Shown: positions 24,588-33,689 of the stretch, one piece after another | How positions within the stretch are numbered: the stretch's first letter is position 1 | Layout of the letters: the number at the start of each line of letters is the position of its first letter | Source of the DNA: Thermoplasmata archaeon | Lineage (GTDB): Archaea; Thermoplasmatota; Thermoplasmata; Halarchaeoplasmatales; Halarchaeoplasmataceae | Reading direction: 5' to 3' | Length of the DNA stretch: 44,784 nt | Assembly: GCA_003560595.1 (NCBI GenBank) | Contig: PWKY01000047.1 | Span: 1-44,784, forward strand | The notes under the pieces: model-generated | What the model saw: the letters and a program-made list of their open reading frames with translations, nothing else | The model's database searches: none | What the model was told of the DNA's origin: nothing | Program-made: the position numbers and the translations under genes

Positions 24588-25826
24588 ATGGCAAAAAAGA
24601 TACGCAGTGAAAGTGGTGTTATCTATTGTTCCTACTGCGGCACCGCTGTTGTTGAAGAGGACTTGGAGTGCTCTAACTGTGGAGAAACTCTCGAAGAGGA
24701 TGTGCATGAGGGCAGAGTTTGTCACTCCTGCGGTACCCCCGTAGGTAAGCTTGAGGAGTTCTGTCCTACATGTGGAGTCAATTTATCAGGGGAAGATGAC
24801 GAATATCTATCCCGTCTCTTGGGTTGGGGCGACGAAGCTGAAGAAAAGCTGAAATCTAAAGTGGAAGAGAAAAGAAAAGCCGCAGATGTTTTCAGAAAGG
24901 TTCTTACCGGTGCTAAATCGGAAGACCCTGAAGACGACCTAGATCAGCCCAAGGACGATATATCGTTCAATCAACTGTACGGATTCGTAGAACGTAGGGA
25001 AGAGAGATTAGCCAAAGAGATGGAAGAAGCAGATGATGATCAGAAAGAGGTCATTCAATCAGAGCTTGATAGATTAGATAGCTTTAAAGAACATATTTTT
25101 GAGATAGAAAGTGCCGTGAACGCACTGATGGAAGACAAGGAAAGGGAACTGAACCAAAAGCGGGAGGAGTTGAACGAAAGGGTCAGGGAATTCAAAAAGG
25201 TGATCAAGAACAAGGAAAATGAAAAGATCAAGATCCAGGACCAGAAAGATAAGATCCAGGACCAGAAAGATAAGATCCAGGAGAAGGAGGCAGAGTTAAA
25301 GCAGTGGGAAACTCAATTGAGGTCATGGGAAGAGGATCTTCGTGAATTGGAGAGCAGTCTTATGAGCGAAAAAAAGATGTACGAAAATGGAGAGAAGAAG
25401 CTCGAAGAAATAGAAGAGGGTATACCCAAGGAAGGCACCGTTACACCCGAGGAGTGGATGGCAGAGCAAAAACGCATACAGCGGGAGCTATTCAAATTGA
25501 AGGACGTGTGGGATGAAGATGATACGGATCTTGAAGATATAAGTGGGGATAGTATATCCATCTTGAAGAAGAAGATACAGAAAAAGGAAGAAGAGTGGAA
25601 GGAACGTGTGTCTGAACTCGAGCAAGAGCTTAAAAATGTAAAGGATGAAAAGGAGAGTATAGGTGAAAAGGGTCTCGAGATAGATGTAAAGAGAGAAGAG
25701 CTAGAGAAGATACTCGTAGTTCTAGATAGACTTCTTGGGGACCTTCCCGATGATAAGATAGAGGAATTCGCTAACTCTGACGATTTTGACCTTTACGAGA
25801 AGATAATGGATATTTTAGGTATATAG
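24588..25826 (+). CDS. Double zinc-ribbon protein with long coiled coil
   Basis: The first 70 residues contain four CxxC knuckles in two ribbons: CSYC/CSNC, then CHSC/CPTC. A short linker follows, then about 250 residues of coiled coil (from near residue 120 to 390) rich in Glu, Lys and Leu, with one proline-bearing interruption (EGIPKEGTVTPEEW). A short helical C-terminus (LLGDLPDDKIEEF) ends it. The ribbon could bind protein or nucleic acid, and the coil could join the 1330-residue coiled coil encoded 12 bases downstream; that partnership is inferred from operon position and shared LxxW motifs (LKQWETQL, LRSWEEDL). No known family is recognised. Confidence 0.8.
   Translation: MAKKIRSESGVIYCSYCGTAVVEEDLECSNCGETLEEDVHEGRVCHSCGTPVGKLEEFCPTCGVNLSGEDDEYLSRLLGWGDEAEEKLKSKVEEKRKAADVFRKVLTGAKSEDPEDDLDQPKDDISFNQLYGFVERREERLAKEMEEADDDQKEVIQSELDRLDSFKEHIFEIESAVNALMEDKERELNQKREELNERVREFKKVIKNKENEKIKIQDQKDKIQDQKDKIQEKEAELKQWETQLRSWEEDLRELESSLMSEKKMYENGEKKLEEIEEGIPKEGTVTPEEWMAEQKRIQRELFKLKDVWDEDDTDLEDISGDSISILKKKIQKKEEEWKERVSELEQELKNVKDEKESIGEKGLEIDVKREELEKILVVLDRLLGDLPDDKIEEFANSDDFDLYEKIMDILGI
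25230..25281 (+). repeat. 21-bp (7-residue) tandem repeat inside the coiled coil
   Basis: Two exact copies of a 21-bp unit (25230-25250 and 25251-25271) and ten bases of a third (25272-25281) encode the heptad KIQDQKD. The DNA identity points to a recent expansion of the rod by one heptad. Confidence 0.85.
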
Positions 25827-25837
25827 GAGTTAATCAA

Positions 25838-28800
25838 ATGGGCCTACGAGAGAAAGCTAGAAAAGTTCGTGAACAGGAAAAAGAAGTACGCGATGAATCC
25901 GAGGCGGTTGAAAAGGAGCTAGAGGATAAAGAAGATCGCATAGAAGAGCTGGAAAACAAGATAGCTGAGCTCGAGGCACAGAAAAAGGAAGTCGAAGACG
26001 ACTTGGAGGGTAAGAAGGAGGAGCTGGAAGGTATAGAAGAACAGATCGTGGATCGATCAGAGATGGACTCATTGGTAGAGGAAGTTAGGGGTCTAGAGAA
26101 ACAAAGGGATGAACTTAAGGAAGAGACTAGTGATCTGCAGGAAGAGAAGGGAGTTATCGAAGAGGAGGTCGGTCAAGGAAAAGAACGTCTTGAGGCCCTC
26201 GAATCTGATCTAAAAGAAAAACAGAAGGCCCTCGAAGAACTGGAGGAAGAGATCAAAAAGCGGGAGGATGAACTATCCGAAGAGTTCGATGATATAAAGG
26301 CCAAAAGAGAAGAAATCGAAGGAAAAGAGAAGGAATTAGAAAAAGAGATCACCGACTTCGAGGAGTACAAGAAGGGTATAGAGGATCGGGAGAAAACCCT
26401 GGAAGAAAGGTCTGCCGAAGTTGAAAAAGAACTCAAGGAGCTGGAAAGTAGAAGCACTGAGTTAGATGAAAAAGAGAACAAAGTCATAGAACAGCAGAAG
26501 GAATTAGACCGATTGCGAGATGAATTGGGGTCTCAGCAAGAAGAGATAATATCCAAGAAGGATGACCAAGAGAAGGAACTGAAGGCACGACGCGAAGAGT
26601 TCGAAGAGGAGAAAAAGGGTATACTTGAGGATCTGGAATCCCAGCGAGAAAAGCTACGATCGGAAATCGAGAGTAAGCAGACAGAAATAAAAGGGGAAAG
26701 AGAAGAGCTAGATAAAAAGAAAGAAGAGCTCGAGGAAGAGAAACAGGAGGTAGCCTCTCTCAAAGATGAACTTGAGGAAAGGGAGCAGGAAATCAAAGAG
26801 CTTCAAAAGAGTCTTCATGGTAAAAAAGGTGCACTTACCCGTAAGGAAAATGCTTTGGAAGCTAGGGAAAAGGAATTAGAGGAAAAGGAAGAAACCCTGC
26901 GCGAAGAGGTCAAGGAAAGTATAATGGATGAGAAACGGGAGGAACTCGATGCATTGGAGGAATCCATCGACTCTTTGACTGAGGAGAAAGAAGCCCTCTC
27001 GGAAGAGGTGGAAGATCTACAAAGTTCAGTAGATGAACTTGAATCCAGAAAAGAAGAATTGGAGACTTTGCAGGATGAACTTCAGGAAAAGGAAAGCTCT
27101 CTAGAGACCCTAGAGGCCGAGCTTGATGGAAGGGAAGAGGTAGTTGCTGAAAAGGAAGAGCTTATCCAGGAAGCTGAGGAAAAACTCAAGGAACTGGATG
27201 CGAAGGAACAGAAATTAAACGAGTTAGAAGTGGATCTGAAGAGCCGAGAAGAAGATATTTCCAATAGATCTGATGAGTTGCAAGAGAAGGAGGAGAACCT
27301 AGAAACCAGAGAAGAATCCTTACTTGAAAAGGAAGAAGAAGTTTCTCAGCTATCGAGTGAGTTGAAAGAAAAAGATGAGGAACTAGAGAGTCGCACCTCG
27401 GACCTTGAAGAAAGATCAGAAGAGCTTTCCAAGTTAAAAAAAGATGTTGAATCAAGAGAAGTGGAGGTCGAGGATAAAGAGGAAGATTTGTCCTCTCTAC
27501 AATCTTCCCTGGAACAGAGAGAAGCTGAGCTCGAAGGTTGGGAAGATGAATTGGAGGATCGTCAGGAAGATATCGAAGGAAAAGAGACCTCTTTGGATGA
27601 ACGGATCACAGAACTCGAAGGACGCCAGGAAACACTTGACCAGCTTCAAAAGGAATTGGAGGATAAGGAAGAAGAATTGGAGGCGCGGCGAGTAGAACTA
27701 GATGATCTGGACGAAGAGTTAAAGAAAAGGAAGGCTAGACTCGATGAGAGAGAGAACAATCTGGAGGAACTAGAAGGTAATTTAGACGGTGTAAAAGCGA
27801 AACTCCTGGAACGAGAAAAGAAGATAGAAAAGAGGGAAGAGGAACAGGATCTGAGGAAGGAGGAGTTGGATGGATGGAGGAGTAAATTAGAGAAGTTAGA
27901 ATCCGATCTTGAGGAAAAAGAAAGCTCCTTAGAAAAGCGTTCAGAGGAGTTGGATGCTTTACAGGATTCTCTTGATAAAAGAGATGAAGAGTTGACAACA
28001 CGTGAGGAAGGATTAGATACTCGAGAAGAGGGCTTATCGGGATGGGAAGAAAGATTGAACGAACTCTCCAAGGAGCTCAACGAGCGTGAAGAAGAGGTAG
28101 GTAGAAAAGAGAACGAACTAACCGCTTTAGAATCTAGATTGAACAAAAGAGAAAAGGAGATAAACAAACGGAAGGAAAGGGTGGATGCCCGAGAAGAAGA
28201 AGTTTCAAAACTAGAAAAAGAATTAGAAGAACTGACGTCTGAACTAGAAGAAAAAGAAAAACAGCTTTCAAAACGTTCTGAAAAATTAAACAAGTTCCAG
28301 GATGAATTGAATAGAAAAGAAAAGGAATTACAGAAGAAGGGCTCCTCTTTGGAAAAGAAGGCTTCAGTTCTAGATCTAGAAGAAGAAACACTTCACGAAC
28401 TAAGAAACGAACTCGAAAAATGGCGTGGAGAGTTAAAGGACAAGGAATCGGATCTAGAGCAGCGTATAGAGGATACCGATGATAAACTGGCAAAACGAGA
28501 AGCTTCAATAGAACAGAAGGAAGAAACCCTTTCTAAGGATGAAAAAGCACTCTCAAAACTTGAAAAAGAACTCAACAAACGAGAAGGCAGTATATCTCAT
28601 CGGGAGGAATCCATCGAAGAAAGATGGGATGAACTAAGACTACAAGAAAAAGAACTTTCCTTCCAAGAAAAAGGTCTCATGGAGCTGCGTTATCAACTAG
28701 ATATCTGGAGAGATGAACTTTATGAGATAAAGCAGGATGTGGATAACGATCTTAAGAAAGCGGGATCTAAATGGGACTCGGTGAGGAGGCTTGAAGCCAA

Positions 28801-29830
28801 ATTGTCGGAACGGGAGACCTCCTTACAGCAGGATATGGAGAGGGTAGAAAATGAAAAGGAAGAAGTAGTTTCTCTTTGGAAAGAGGTCGGCCAAAAACTA
28901 GAAAGGTTGAAGCGGGAGGAAGAAACAGTAGAAAATAAACGTGACAAGCTGATCTCGCTTGAAAAGGAACTCACTAAAAATAAGAGGGAAATCGAGCGTC
29001 GAGAAAAGGCTGTTAAAGAAAAGGAGATCGAATTATCCGATAGAGAAAACAAGATACAGGACGAAGTCGAGGACCTCACATCTGAGATGGATAAGATCAA
29101 ATCGTGGAGCGAAGCCGCGCTTGACAAGGAGCAGGAGTTAAACAAATTTAAAGCTGAACTCCAGGAATGGGAAGGCGAGCTTGAGGAAAGAAGAAAGGAG
29201 ATACAGGAAGAGAAAAAGGAGATCGAGGATATCCGAAAAGATCTACCACAAAAGATGGCAAAGGTAAGGGATGAGAAGCAAAGCCTGGACGTTCGTAGGA
29301 GAGAGCTGGCGGAACGGGAGGAACAACTGGATAGGCTAGAGAACCATCTCGAAGATGAGAAAGCAGAGCTCGAAGAAGAACGCTTGCATCTACAGGATGT
29401 AAAACAAAGTGCTTTGAGTTTCATGGATTATGCACGCTCTAAGAAGGCCCGAGAGGAGAAAAAACTGCATGATCAGATCAAAGATGAGCGTGAAAAGCTG
29501 GAACGTGAGAGGCGCCTACTAGAAGAGGAACTCAAGCAAAGAGAGGCTGCGGTAGCGTCCCTTGAAGAAGAATTGGCCGGCCGTAAGGAACATATCGATG
29601 AAATCGATGCAAAACTCGATGAGCGGGAGAGTAAACTGGACGAAAAACAGAAGGAACTTTCCCAGGAACGTGAAAAGTTAGCAGAAACATGGAGTCAGAT
29701 ACAGCAGGAATCTGAGAAGGTAAAAGATATGCAGGAGTGGGAGGAGAAACTGAAGGAAAAGGAGAAATTATTGGAAAAGAAGAAGAAAAGGATAGAGGAT
29801 ATGAAGGGACACTTGGATGACCTACTTTAG
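25838..29830 (+). CDS. Giant coiled-coil rod protein (1330 residues)
   Basis: Almost the whole length is predicted coiled coil, with endless RExEL/EEL/REEEL units. I see a single proline (KDLPQKM, near residue 1136) and no cysteine. There is no ATPase head, hinge or membrane segment, so this is not an SMC or Rad50 protein. If continuous, a helix of this length would span roughly 0.19 micrometre (0.15 nm per residue). From about residue 565 onward a tryptophan recurs in LxxW(E/R)xxL settings (LEGWEDEL, LDGWRSKL, LSGWEERL, LEKWRGEL, LDIWRDEL, LQEWEGEL). Upstream GGAG supports the start. A structural, scaffold or cytoskeletal role is inferred. Its stop overlaps the convergent prenyl synthase stop by four bases. 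Confidence 0.8.
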   Translation: MGLREKARKVREQEKEVRDESEAVEKELEDKEDRIEELENKIAELEAQKKEVEDDLEGKKEELEGIEEQIVDRSEMDSLVEEVRGLEKQRDELKEETSDLQEEKGVIEEEVGQGKERLEALESDLKEKQKALEELEEEIKKREDELSEEFDDIKAKREEIEGKEKELEKEITDFEEYKKGIEDREKTLEERSAEVEKELKELESRSTELDEKENKVIEQQKELDRLRDELGSQQEEIISKKDDQEKELKARREEFEEEKKGILEDLESQREKLRSEIESKQTEIKGEREELDKKKEELEEEKQEVASLKDELEEREQEIKELQKSLHGKKGALTRKENALEAREKELEEKEETLREEVKESIMDEKREELDALEESIDSLTEEKEALSEEVEDLQSSVDELESRKEELETLQDELQEKESSLETLEAELDGREEVVAEKEELIQEAEEKLKELDAKEQKLNELEVDLKSREEDISNRSDELQEKEENLETREESLLEKEEEVSQLSSELKEKDEELESRTSDLEERSEELSKLKKDVESREVEVEDKEEDLSSLQSSLEQREAELEGWEDELEDRQEDIEGKETSLDERITELEGRQETLDQLQKELEDKEEELEARRVELDDLDEELKKRKARLDERENNLEELEGNLDGVKAKLLEREKKIEKREEEQDLRKEELDGWRSKLEKLESDLEEKESSLEKRSEELDALQDSLDKRDEELTTREEGLDTREEGLSGWEERLNELSKELNEREEEVGRKENELTALESRLNKREKEINKRKERVDAREEEVSKLEKELEELTSELEEKEKQLSKRSEKLNKFQDELNRKEKELQKKGSSLEKKASVLDLEEETLHELRNELEKWRGELKDKESDLEQRIEDTDDKLAKREASIEQKEETLSKDEKALSKLEKELNKREGSISHREESIEERWDELRLQEKELSFQEKGLMELRYQLDIWRDELYEIKQDVDNDLKKAGSKWDSVRRLEAKLSERETSLQQDMERVENEKEEVVSLWKEVGQKLERLKREEETVENKRDKLISLEKELTKNKREIERREKAVKEKEIELSDRENKIQDEVEDLTSEMDKIKSWSEAALDKEQELNKFKAELQEWEGELEERRKEIQEEKKEIEDIRKDLPQKMAKVRDEKQSLDVRRRELAEREEQLDRLENHLEDEKAELEEERLHLQDVKQSALSFMDYARSKKAREEKKLHDQIKDEREKLERERRLLEEELKQREAAVASLEEELAGRKEHIDEIDAKLDERESKLDEKQKELSQEREKLAETWSQIQQESEKVKDMQEWEEKLKEKEKLLEKKKKRIEDMKGHLDDLL

Positions 29831-30807
29831 CTTGCTCTCCTTACCATAAGGTCAACCAGACTCTCCAAGATATCCTTATATTTACTTTCTGGAAGTTCTT
29901 TTAATTCTTCTTTCGCCTCGGCAGCGTATCTGTCCGCGGTTTGTTTTGCATAATCCAACGCACCGCAGTCTTCGATCAGATCCAAAGCCGTATTCACCTC
30001 GTTAACCCTGTTTTTATCACTGTTCAGTATATCGATCAACTGTTCTTTTTCTTTTTTGTCCAACACATCGAGTGCATGTATGATCATCAAGGTTCTTTTA
30101 CCAGCCCTTATATCGCTTCCAACAGGTTTGCCAAGTTTATCTTGCTCTCCAACCAGGTCCAGGTAATCGTCCTGTATCTGGAAAGCGATACCCATCTTTC
30201 TGGCATACTCTCCCATATGTTTGATCTGTTCTTTTGAAGCACCGGCGACTATCGCACCGCCCTTTGCACACGCTTGAAAAAGACAGCTTGTTTTTTTCTC
30301 GATCATCCTGATGAATTCATCTTCGCTGATATCAAAGGACCTTTCGAACCGCATATCTTCCTCCTGCCCCTCTGCGACTCTGACTACAGAGCAGGCCACC
30401 TCACTCAAAAGACTTTTGAAGTCACCACACTCCGTCCTTGAAAGGATCTCGAATGCAAGGGCGAATAAAGCGTCTCCTGCATTTATGGCACTGGATAACC
30501 CCTCTCTTTTATACACCGTTTCGATACCCCTTCGTATCTCATCGTCATCCATTATATCGTCGTGTACAAGTGTGAAGTTATGAATCAATTCCGTAGCCAC
30601 ACCGAGATGTATCGCCCTTTCTTCTTCAGCACCACATGCTCCTGCAGAGATCATAGCCAAAAAAGGCCGTAACTTCTTGCCACCTGCCATGGGGTATATA
30701 GACATGAGTTCCCAAAGTATATGTTCTTCCTTCTTATGAAAGAGCTCTTCAAGATAATCTTCCACTATCTCCTTTCTCTTTTCTATCTCTGCGTGTAGGT
30801 CAACCAT
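29827..30807 (-). CDS. idsA: Geranylgeranyl-type polyprenyl diphosphate synthase
   Basis: A trans-prenyltransferase with the first aspartate-rich motif DDIMD at residues 83-87 and the second DDYLD at 213-217, plus GGKKLRP and KTSCLFQA. It adds IPP to allylic diphosphates with Mg2+. A phenylalanine at the fifth position before the first motif (Phe78) is the feature that stops elongation at C20 in archaeal GGPP synthases, so geranylgeranyl diphosphate for ether lipids is the expected product. The length (326) is normal. It is the last gene of the isoprenoid operon, nine bases after the isomerase gene. Its TAA stop overlaps the stop of the giant coiled-coil gene on the other strand. Confidence 0.92.
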   Translation of the reverse strand: MVDLHAEIEKRKEIVEDYLEELFHKKEEHILWELMSIYPMAGGKKLRPFLAMISAGACGAEEERAIHLGVATELIHNFTLVHDDIMDDDEIRRGIETVYKREGLSSAINAGDALFALAFEILSRTECGDFKSLLSEVACSVVRVAEGQEEDMRFERSFDISEDEFIRMIEKKTSCLFQACAKGGAIVAGASKEQIKHMGEYARKMGIAFQIQDDYLDLVGEQDKLGKPVGSDIRAGKRTLMIIHALDVLDKKEKEQLIDILNSDKNRVNEVNTALDLIEDCGALDYAKQTADRYAAEAKEELKELPESKYKDILESLVDLMVRRAS

Positions 30808-30816
30808 GTTATCATC

Positions 30817-31851
30817 TCAAATTATCCAATCTTTTAACTCATCGGTTATAATAATTCTTCGGTCACGTAGTTCCTCAACTTTTTTACATCCCAATAGGAA
30901 CATAGCGGTTTTTAATCCTTTGATCATGTTCTCCAGATACTCAACCGTATCATCTAAAGATATATTAGCCGACGACAGTATCCCTCCGGCTACGCCTGCT
31001 ATATCTGCACCTAATGCCAAGGCTTTTGCAGCATCCAATCCGCTCCTGACTCCTCCTGTAGATATCAAGGGTATATCAACAGACCTTCTGCATTCTATTA
31101 TCGAAGCCGGTGTTGGTATACCCCAGTCCCAAAACTCTTTGGCTATTGATCTATCAGTTCCTTCACGATAGTATTCTACCGCGGAAAAGGATGTACCGCC
31201 CATTCCACCAACGTCTATGGCCTTTACACCTGCATTCTTCATCTCTAAAGCGGTTTCACCATCGACTCCGGCGCCGGTTTCCTTGGCAACAACAGGGAGT
31301 TCATGGCAGAAGGCAGAGAGTTTATCAATCACTCCTTTAGCTTTTAGATCCCCCTCTGGTTGAACGACTTCCTGTAAATAGTTAAAATGTATCGCTATGC
31401 ATTGTGCTCCTACCATGTCCATGGCTGCTTCACCGTCTTCCACCTTGAAAACGTGTTTTCCTTTTTGTCCTATCAACTGTGGGGCACCGAGGTTAGCCAT
31501 CACTAAAGGTGGATCAGCTTCTTTGATCACCTCATATGACATCCTAAGCTCTTTGTTTTCCAATGCTGCCCTTTGACTACCTACCCCGAATCCGATCCCG
31601 ACTTTTTCTGCCGCTGTGCTCAAGACCCTGTTGAAATCCTCAGCACCTTCATAACCACCGGTGATGGCTGAGATCATAAAAGGTGCGGCAAGCTTGTGCC
31701 CTAAAAATTCGGTTTCTAACGATATATCCTCCATATCTACTTCAGGTGCAGCTTTATGCATAAAATGTAACATCTTCCAGTAATCTCTTTCAACTTCTAC
31801 TTTTTTTTCCAAACAGATCCTTATATGGTCTTCCTTTCTTTTCTCTATCAT
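30817..31851 (-). CDS. fni: Type 2 isopentenyl-diphosphate Delta-isomerase
   Basis: This FMN-dependent TIM-barrel enzyme converts IPP to DMAPP. Signatures include the N-terminal RKEDHI, MISAITGGYEGA, GVGSQRAAL, IHFNYLQEVVQPEGD (with the catalytic-region His-Asn and Gln), VKETGAG and the phosphate/FMN loops STGGVRSGLD and GADIAGVAGG. The ATG at 31851 overlaps the TGA of the kinase gene (ATGA), and GGTGG sits four bases before it; an in-frame start at 31869 would add six residues. The type 2 enzyme is the usual archaeal form. It supplies DMAPP to the adjacent prenyl synthase. Confidence 0.93.
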   Translation of the reverse strand: MIEKRKEDHIRICLEKKVEVERDYWKMLHFMHKAAPEVDMEDISLETEFLGHKLAAPFMISAITGGYEGAEDFNRVLSTAAEKVGIGFGVGSQRAALENKELRMSYEVIKEADPPLVMANLGAPQLIGQKGKHVFKVEDGEAAMDMVGAQCIAIHFNYLQEVVQPEGDLKAKGVIDKLSAFCHELPVVAKETGAGVDGETALEMKNAGVKAIDVGGMGGTSFSAVEYYREGTDRSIAKEFWDWGIPTPASIIECRRSVDIPLISTGGVRSGLDAAKALALGADIAGVAGGILSSANISLDDTVEYLENMIKGLKTAMFLLGCKKVEELRDRRIIITDELKDWII

Positions 31852-32597
31852 CTTTCCACCCTGGTACACAACGTATCTTTATTTTCTATCAGCGACCTCA
31901 ACCTTCCCGGTTTTAAACCGTTTACAACGTATGTTTCACAATGTTCGGACATATCAAGCATCAACTCTATCTTTCTTTCCATACTTCCCGTCACATCGAT
32001 GGTTTCCTTTTTACTATGTATATCATTTACCGTCAAAGGAAGCATATCTTCGGTGAAGACTTCTACAAGCGAGCCGTTTTTAAATATACCATCGACGTTG
32101 GTCACGAACACAGCCATGTCGGCAAGCTGGGCTAATCCGTACATTATATCGTCTCCTGAGCATATCGTCACCCCTCTCTTTTCATCCAGGGCTACGTCGC
32201 CAAAGGTGACCGGTGTGGTTCCCAATGCAAGATGATCCGTGAATACTTTTTGATCCAAAGATATCAACTCTCCATCGCTGTATCTTGTCACCAAACCACC
32301 GGGCATGGAGACTGCATCGATCCCCTCGTCGATCAGTATATCGATGATCTTCTGATTCATACGCCTCATATCATTCCGGACTTCGGCGGTAGCCTTAGGT
32401 ACTTCTCGCGGTTTATCTGTATTCAACCCATATCTCTCGGCACCCGGGTGTCCGAAACTTCCTCCTCCGTGGACAACTATGATCTGGTCCGAAAAATTCT
32501 TCATCTCGATGGAGAGACGCTTGGTGACTTTTTCATCGAAGGAAAAGGGGACTGCTTTATCAGTTAGAACGCTGCCTCCTAGCTTTATCAGAATCAA
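31848..32597 (-). CDS. ipk: Isopentenyl phosphate kinase
   Basis: An amino-acid-kinase-fold enzyme that phosphorylates isopentenyl phosphate to IPP with ATP. It shows the N-terminal ILIKLGGSVLTDK (Lys5), the substrate loop HGGGSFGHPGA with the family-specific His50, and the nucleotide region VTNVDGIF. Its presence indicates an archaeal alternative mevalonate route in which phosphomevalonate is decarboxylated before the second phosphorylation. I place the start at the TTG 32597: it lies five bases after the stop of the 54-residue ORF, and the conserved sequence starts there. A TTG at 32630 is possible but would overlap that ORF. Coupled by ATGA to fni. Confidence 0.9.
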   Translation of the reverse strand: MILIKLGGSVLTDKAVPFSFDEKVTKRLSIEMKNFSDQIIVVHGGGSFGHPGAERYGLNTDKPREVPKATAEVRNDMRRMNQKIIDILIDEGIDAVSMPGGLVTRYSDGELISLDQKVFTDHLALGTTPVTFGDVALDEKRGVTICSGDDIMYGLAQLADMAVFVTNVDGIFKNGSLVEVFTEDMLPLTVNDIHSKKETIDVTGSMERKIELMLDMSEHCETYVVNGLKPGRLRSLIENKDTLCTRVER

Positions 32598-32602
32598 GGT
32601 AA

Positions 32603-32767
32603 TTACCTGTCCTGTTTCTTCCTGCTGCAAATAGCAAAATCATCGCCATCGAAAAATACTTCTCTATCTGGGTGCGCTCTCTGTATCTCTTCTATCATCT
32701 CTTGTATGTCTGTTAGAGTGACGCTTTGGTCATCTCGGTCTATCTTTTTATGGATTCTTTTACCCAT
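32603..32767 (-). CDS. 54-residue conserved-looking small protein of unknown function
   Basis: The frame from ATG 32767 to TAA at 32605-32603 encodes 54 residues: a basic start (MGKRIHKKIDRDD), a helix (TLTDIQEMIEEIQRAHPDRE), a beta-like VFFDGDDFAIC and a basic tail SRKKQDR. AGAGGA seven bases before the ATG is one of the best ribosome sites in the window. The gene fits exactly between folD (40 bases) and the kinase start (five bases), which argues it is translated. No family is recognised. The position inside the isoprenoid operon suggests a linked role or only translational coupling of the kinase. Confidence 0.65.
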   Translation of the reverse strand: MGKRIHKKIDRDDQSVTLTDIQEMIEEIQRAHPDREVFFDGDDFAICSRKKQDR

Positions 32768-32807
32768 TAAGATTCCTCTAGTGTAAGGTAGATAGGTATC
32801 TCACTAC

Positions 32808-33656
32808 TTATATTTTTTCTGATTGCTTATCGACTAGTTTAACGGTGTTTTGTAGTAGTGTTAGCACGGTCATCGGTCCAACGCCTCCGGGGACTGGAGT
32901 GATTTTTTCACATCTTTTCTTTACATCGTCGAATTCCACATCACCCACCAATCTACCGTTTTCCAGCCGATTCATGCCTACATCGACCACTACCGCATTA
33001 CTCTTGACCATGTCAGAGGTTATCAATCCCGGCACCCCTGCAGCCGCTATCAACAGATCTGCTTTAGATGTATGCTCTCCTAAGTCATCGGTGTATTCGT
33101 GAACCACTGTGACCGTAGCGTTCCTGTTCAGCAGCATCAACGCTATAGGCTTACCCACCACCGGGCTGTGACTCACCACGCACGTCTTTCTTCCTTGAAG
33201 TTTTACATCTTCGTATTCTAGCATGGTGATTATACCTCCGGGTGTACATGGGACCACTCCTTCGCTACCTGTGATCAATTTACCTAGGTTGAAGGGGTGC
33301 ATGCCCTCCACATCTTTAGAGATATCGATAGACGAAACAAGTTCTGAAGTATCGATGTGTTTAGGGAAGGGCATCTGCAGCAGTACGCCGTCTACCTCAT
33401 CATCATGGTTTAGATCCTCGATAAGTTTTGCAACCTCTTCAGCATCCACATCCTCCTTTAGTTTGTGGGTGCGGGTTTCTATCCCTACCCTCTTACACCC
33501 TCTGTCCTTCACTCCCACATAGACCTTTGAACCTTCATCTTCCCCTACCAATATGGTATGCAGTGTCGGAGCACGTTCTAGTTCAGCGATCTTTTCTTTT
33601 AACCTTTCCTCGTAGAACCGAGCTATCTTCCTGCCGTCTATGATGGGATCTAACAT
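32808..33656 (-). CDS. folD: Bifunctional methylenetetrahydrofolate dehydrogenase/cyclohydrolase
   Basis: FolD interconverts 5,10-methylene-, methenyl- and 10-formyl-tetrahydrofolate with NAD(P)+. Visible motifs are Tyr46...Lys50 (YVGVK, the catalytic YxxxK), LLQMPFPKH (Gln), DVEGMHPFNLG, TPGGIITML, SHSPVVGKP (nucleotide loop) and PVPGGVGPMT. The length (282) is typical. The start has a TCTATTTAA box 25-33 bases upstream, so it may open its own leaderless transcript that continues into the small ORF and isoprenoid genes. Presence of FolD points to tetrahydrofolate-based one-carbon metabolism, which only some archaea use. Confidence 0.93.
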   Translation of the reverse strand: MLDPIIDGRKIARFYEERLKEKIAELERAPTLHTILVGEDEGSKVYVGVKDRGCKRVGIETRTHKLKEDVDAEEVAKLIEDLNHDDEVDGVLLQMPFPKHIDTSELVSSIDISKDVEGMHPFNLGKLITGSEGVVPCTPGGIITMLEYEDVKLQGRKTCVVSHSPVVGKPIALMLLNRNATVTVVHEYTDDLGEHTSKADLLIAAAGVPGLITSDMVKSNAVVVDVGMNRLENGRLVGDVEFDDVKKRCEKITPVPGGVGPMTVLTLLQNTVKLVDKQSEKI

Positions 33657-33680
33657 CTCGTTTCGAAGGCTCGCGGTGGG

Positions 33681-33689
33681 TTAAATAGA
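33681..33689 (-). promoter_or_regulatory. TATA-box candidate for folD and the isoprenoid genes
   Basis: TCTATTTAA on the minus strand (33681-33689) lies between the trmO stop and the folD ATG (33656), 25 bases before the start. It would let folD and the genes after it be transcribed apart from sucC-trmO. Confidence 0.45.

Noticed and set aside
27646-28293. Long serine-rich open frame (215 codons) on the minus strand inside the coiled-coil gene
   Set aside because: It is the antisense image of Glu/Lys/Leu-rich codons; serine and phenylalanine runs are the expected mirror, with no ribosome site or promoter.
25838-29830. SMC or Rad50 protein
   Set aside because: No Walker A, no signature motif, no hinge and no zinc hook are present.
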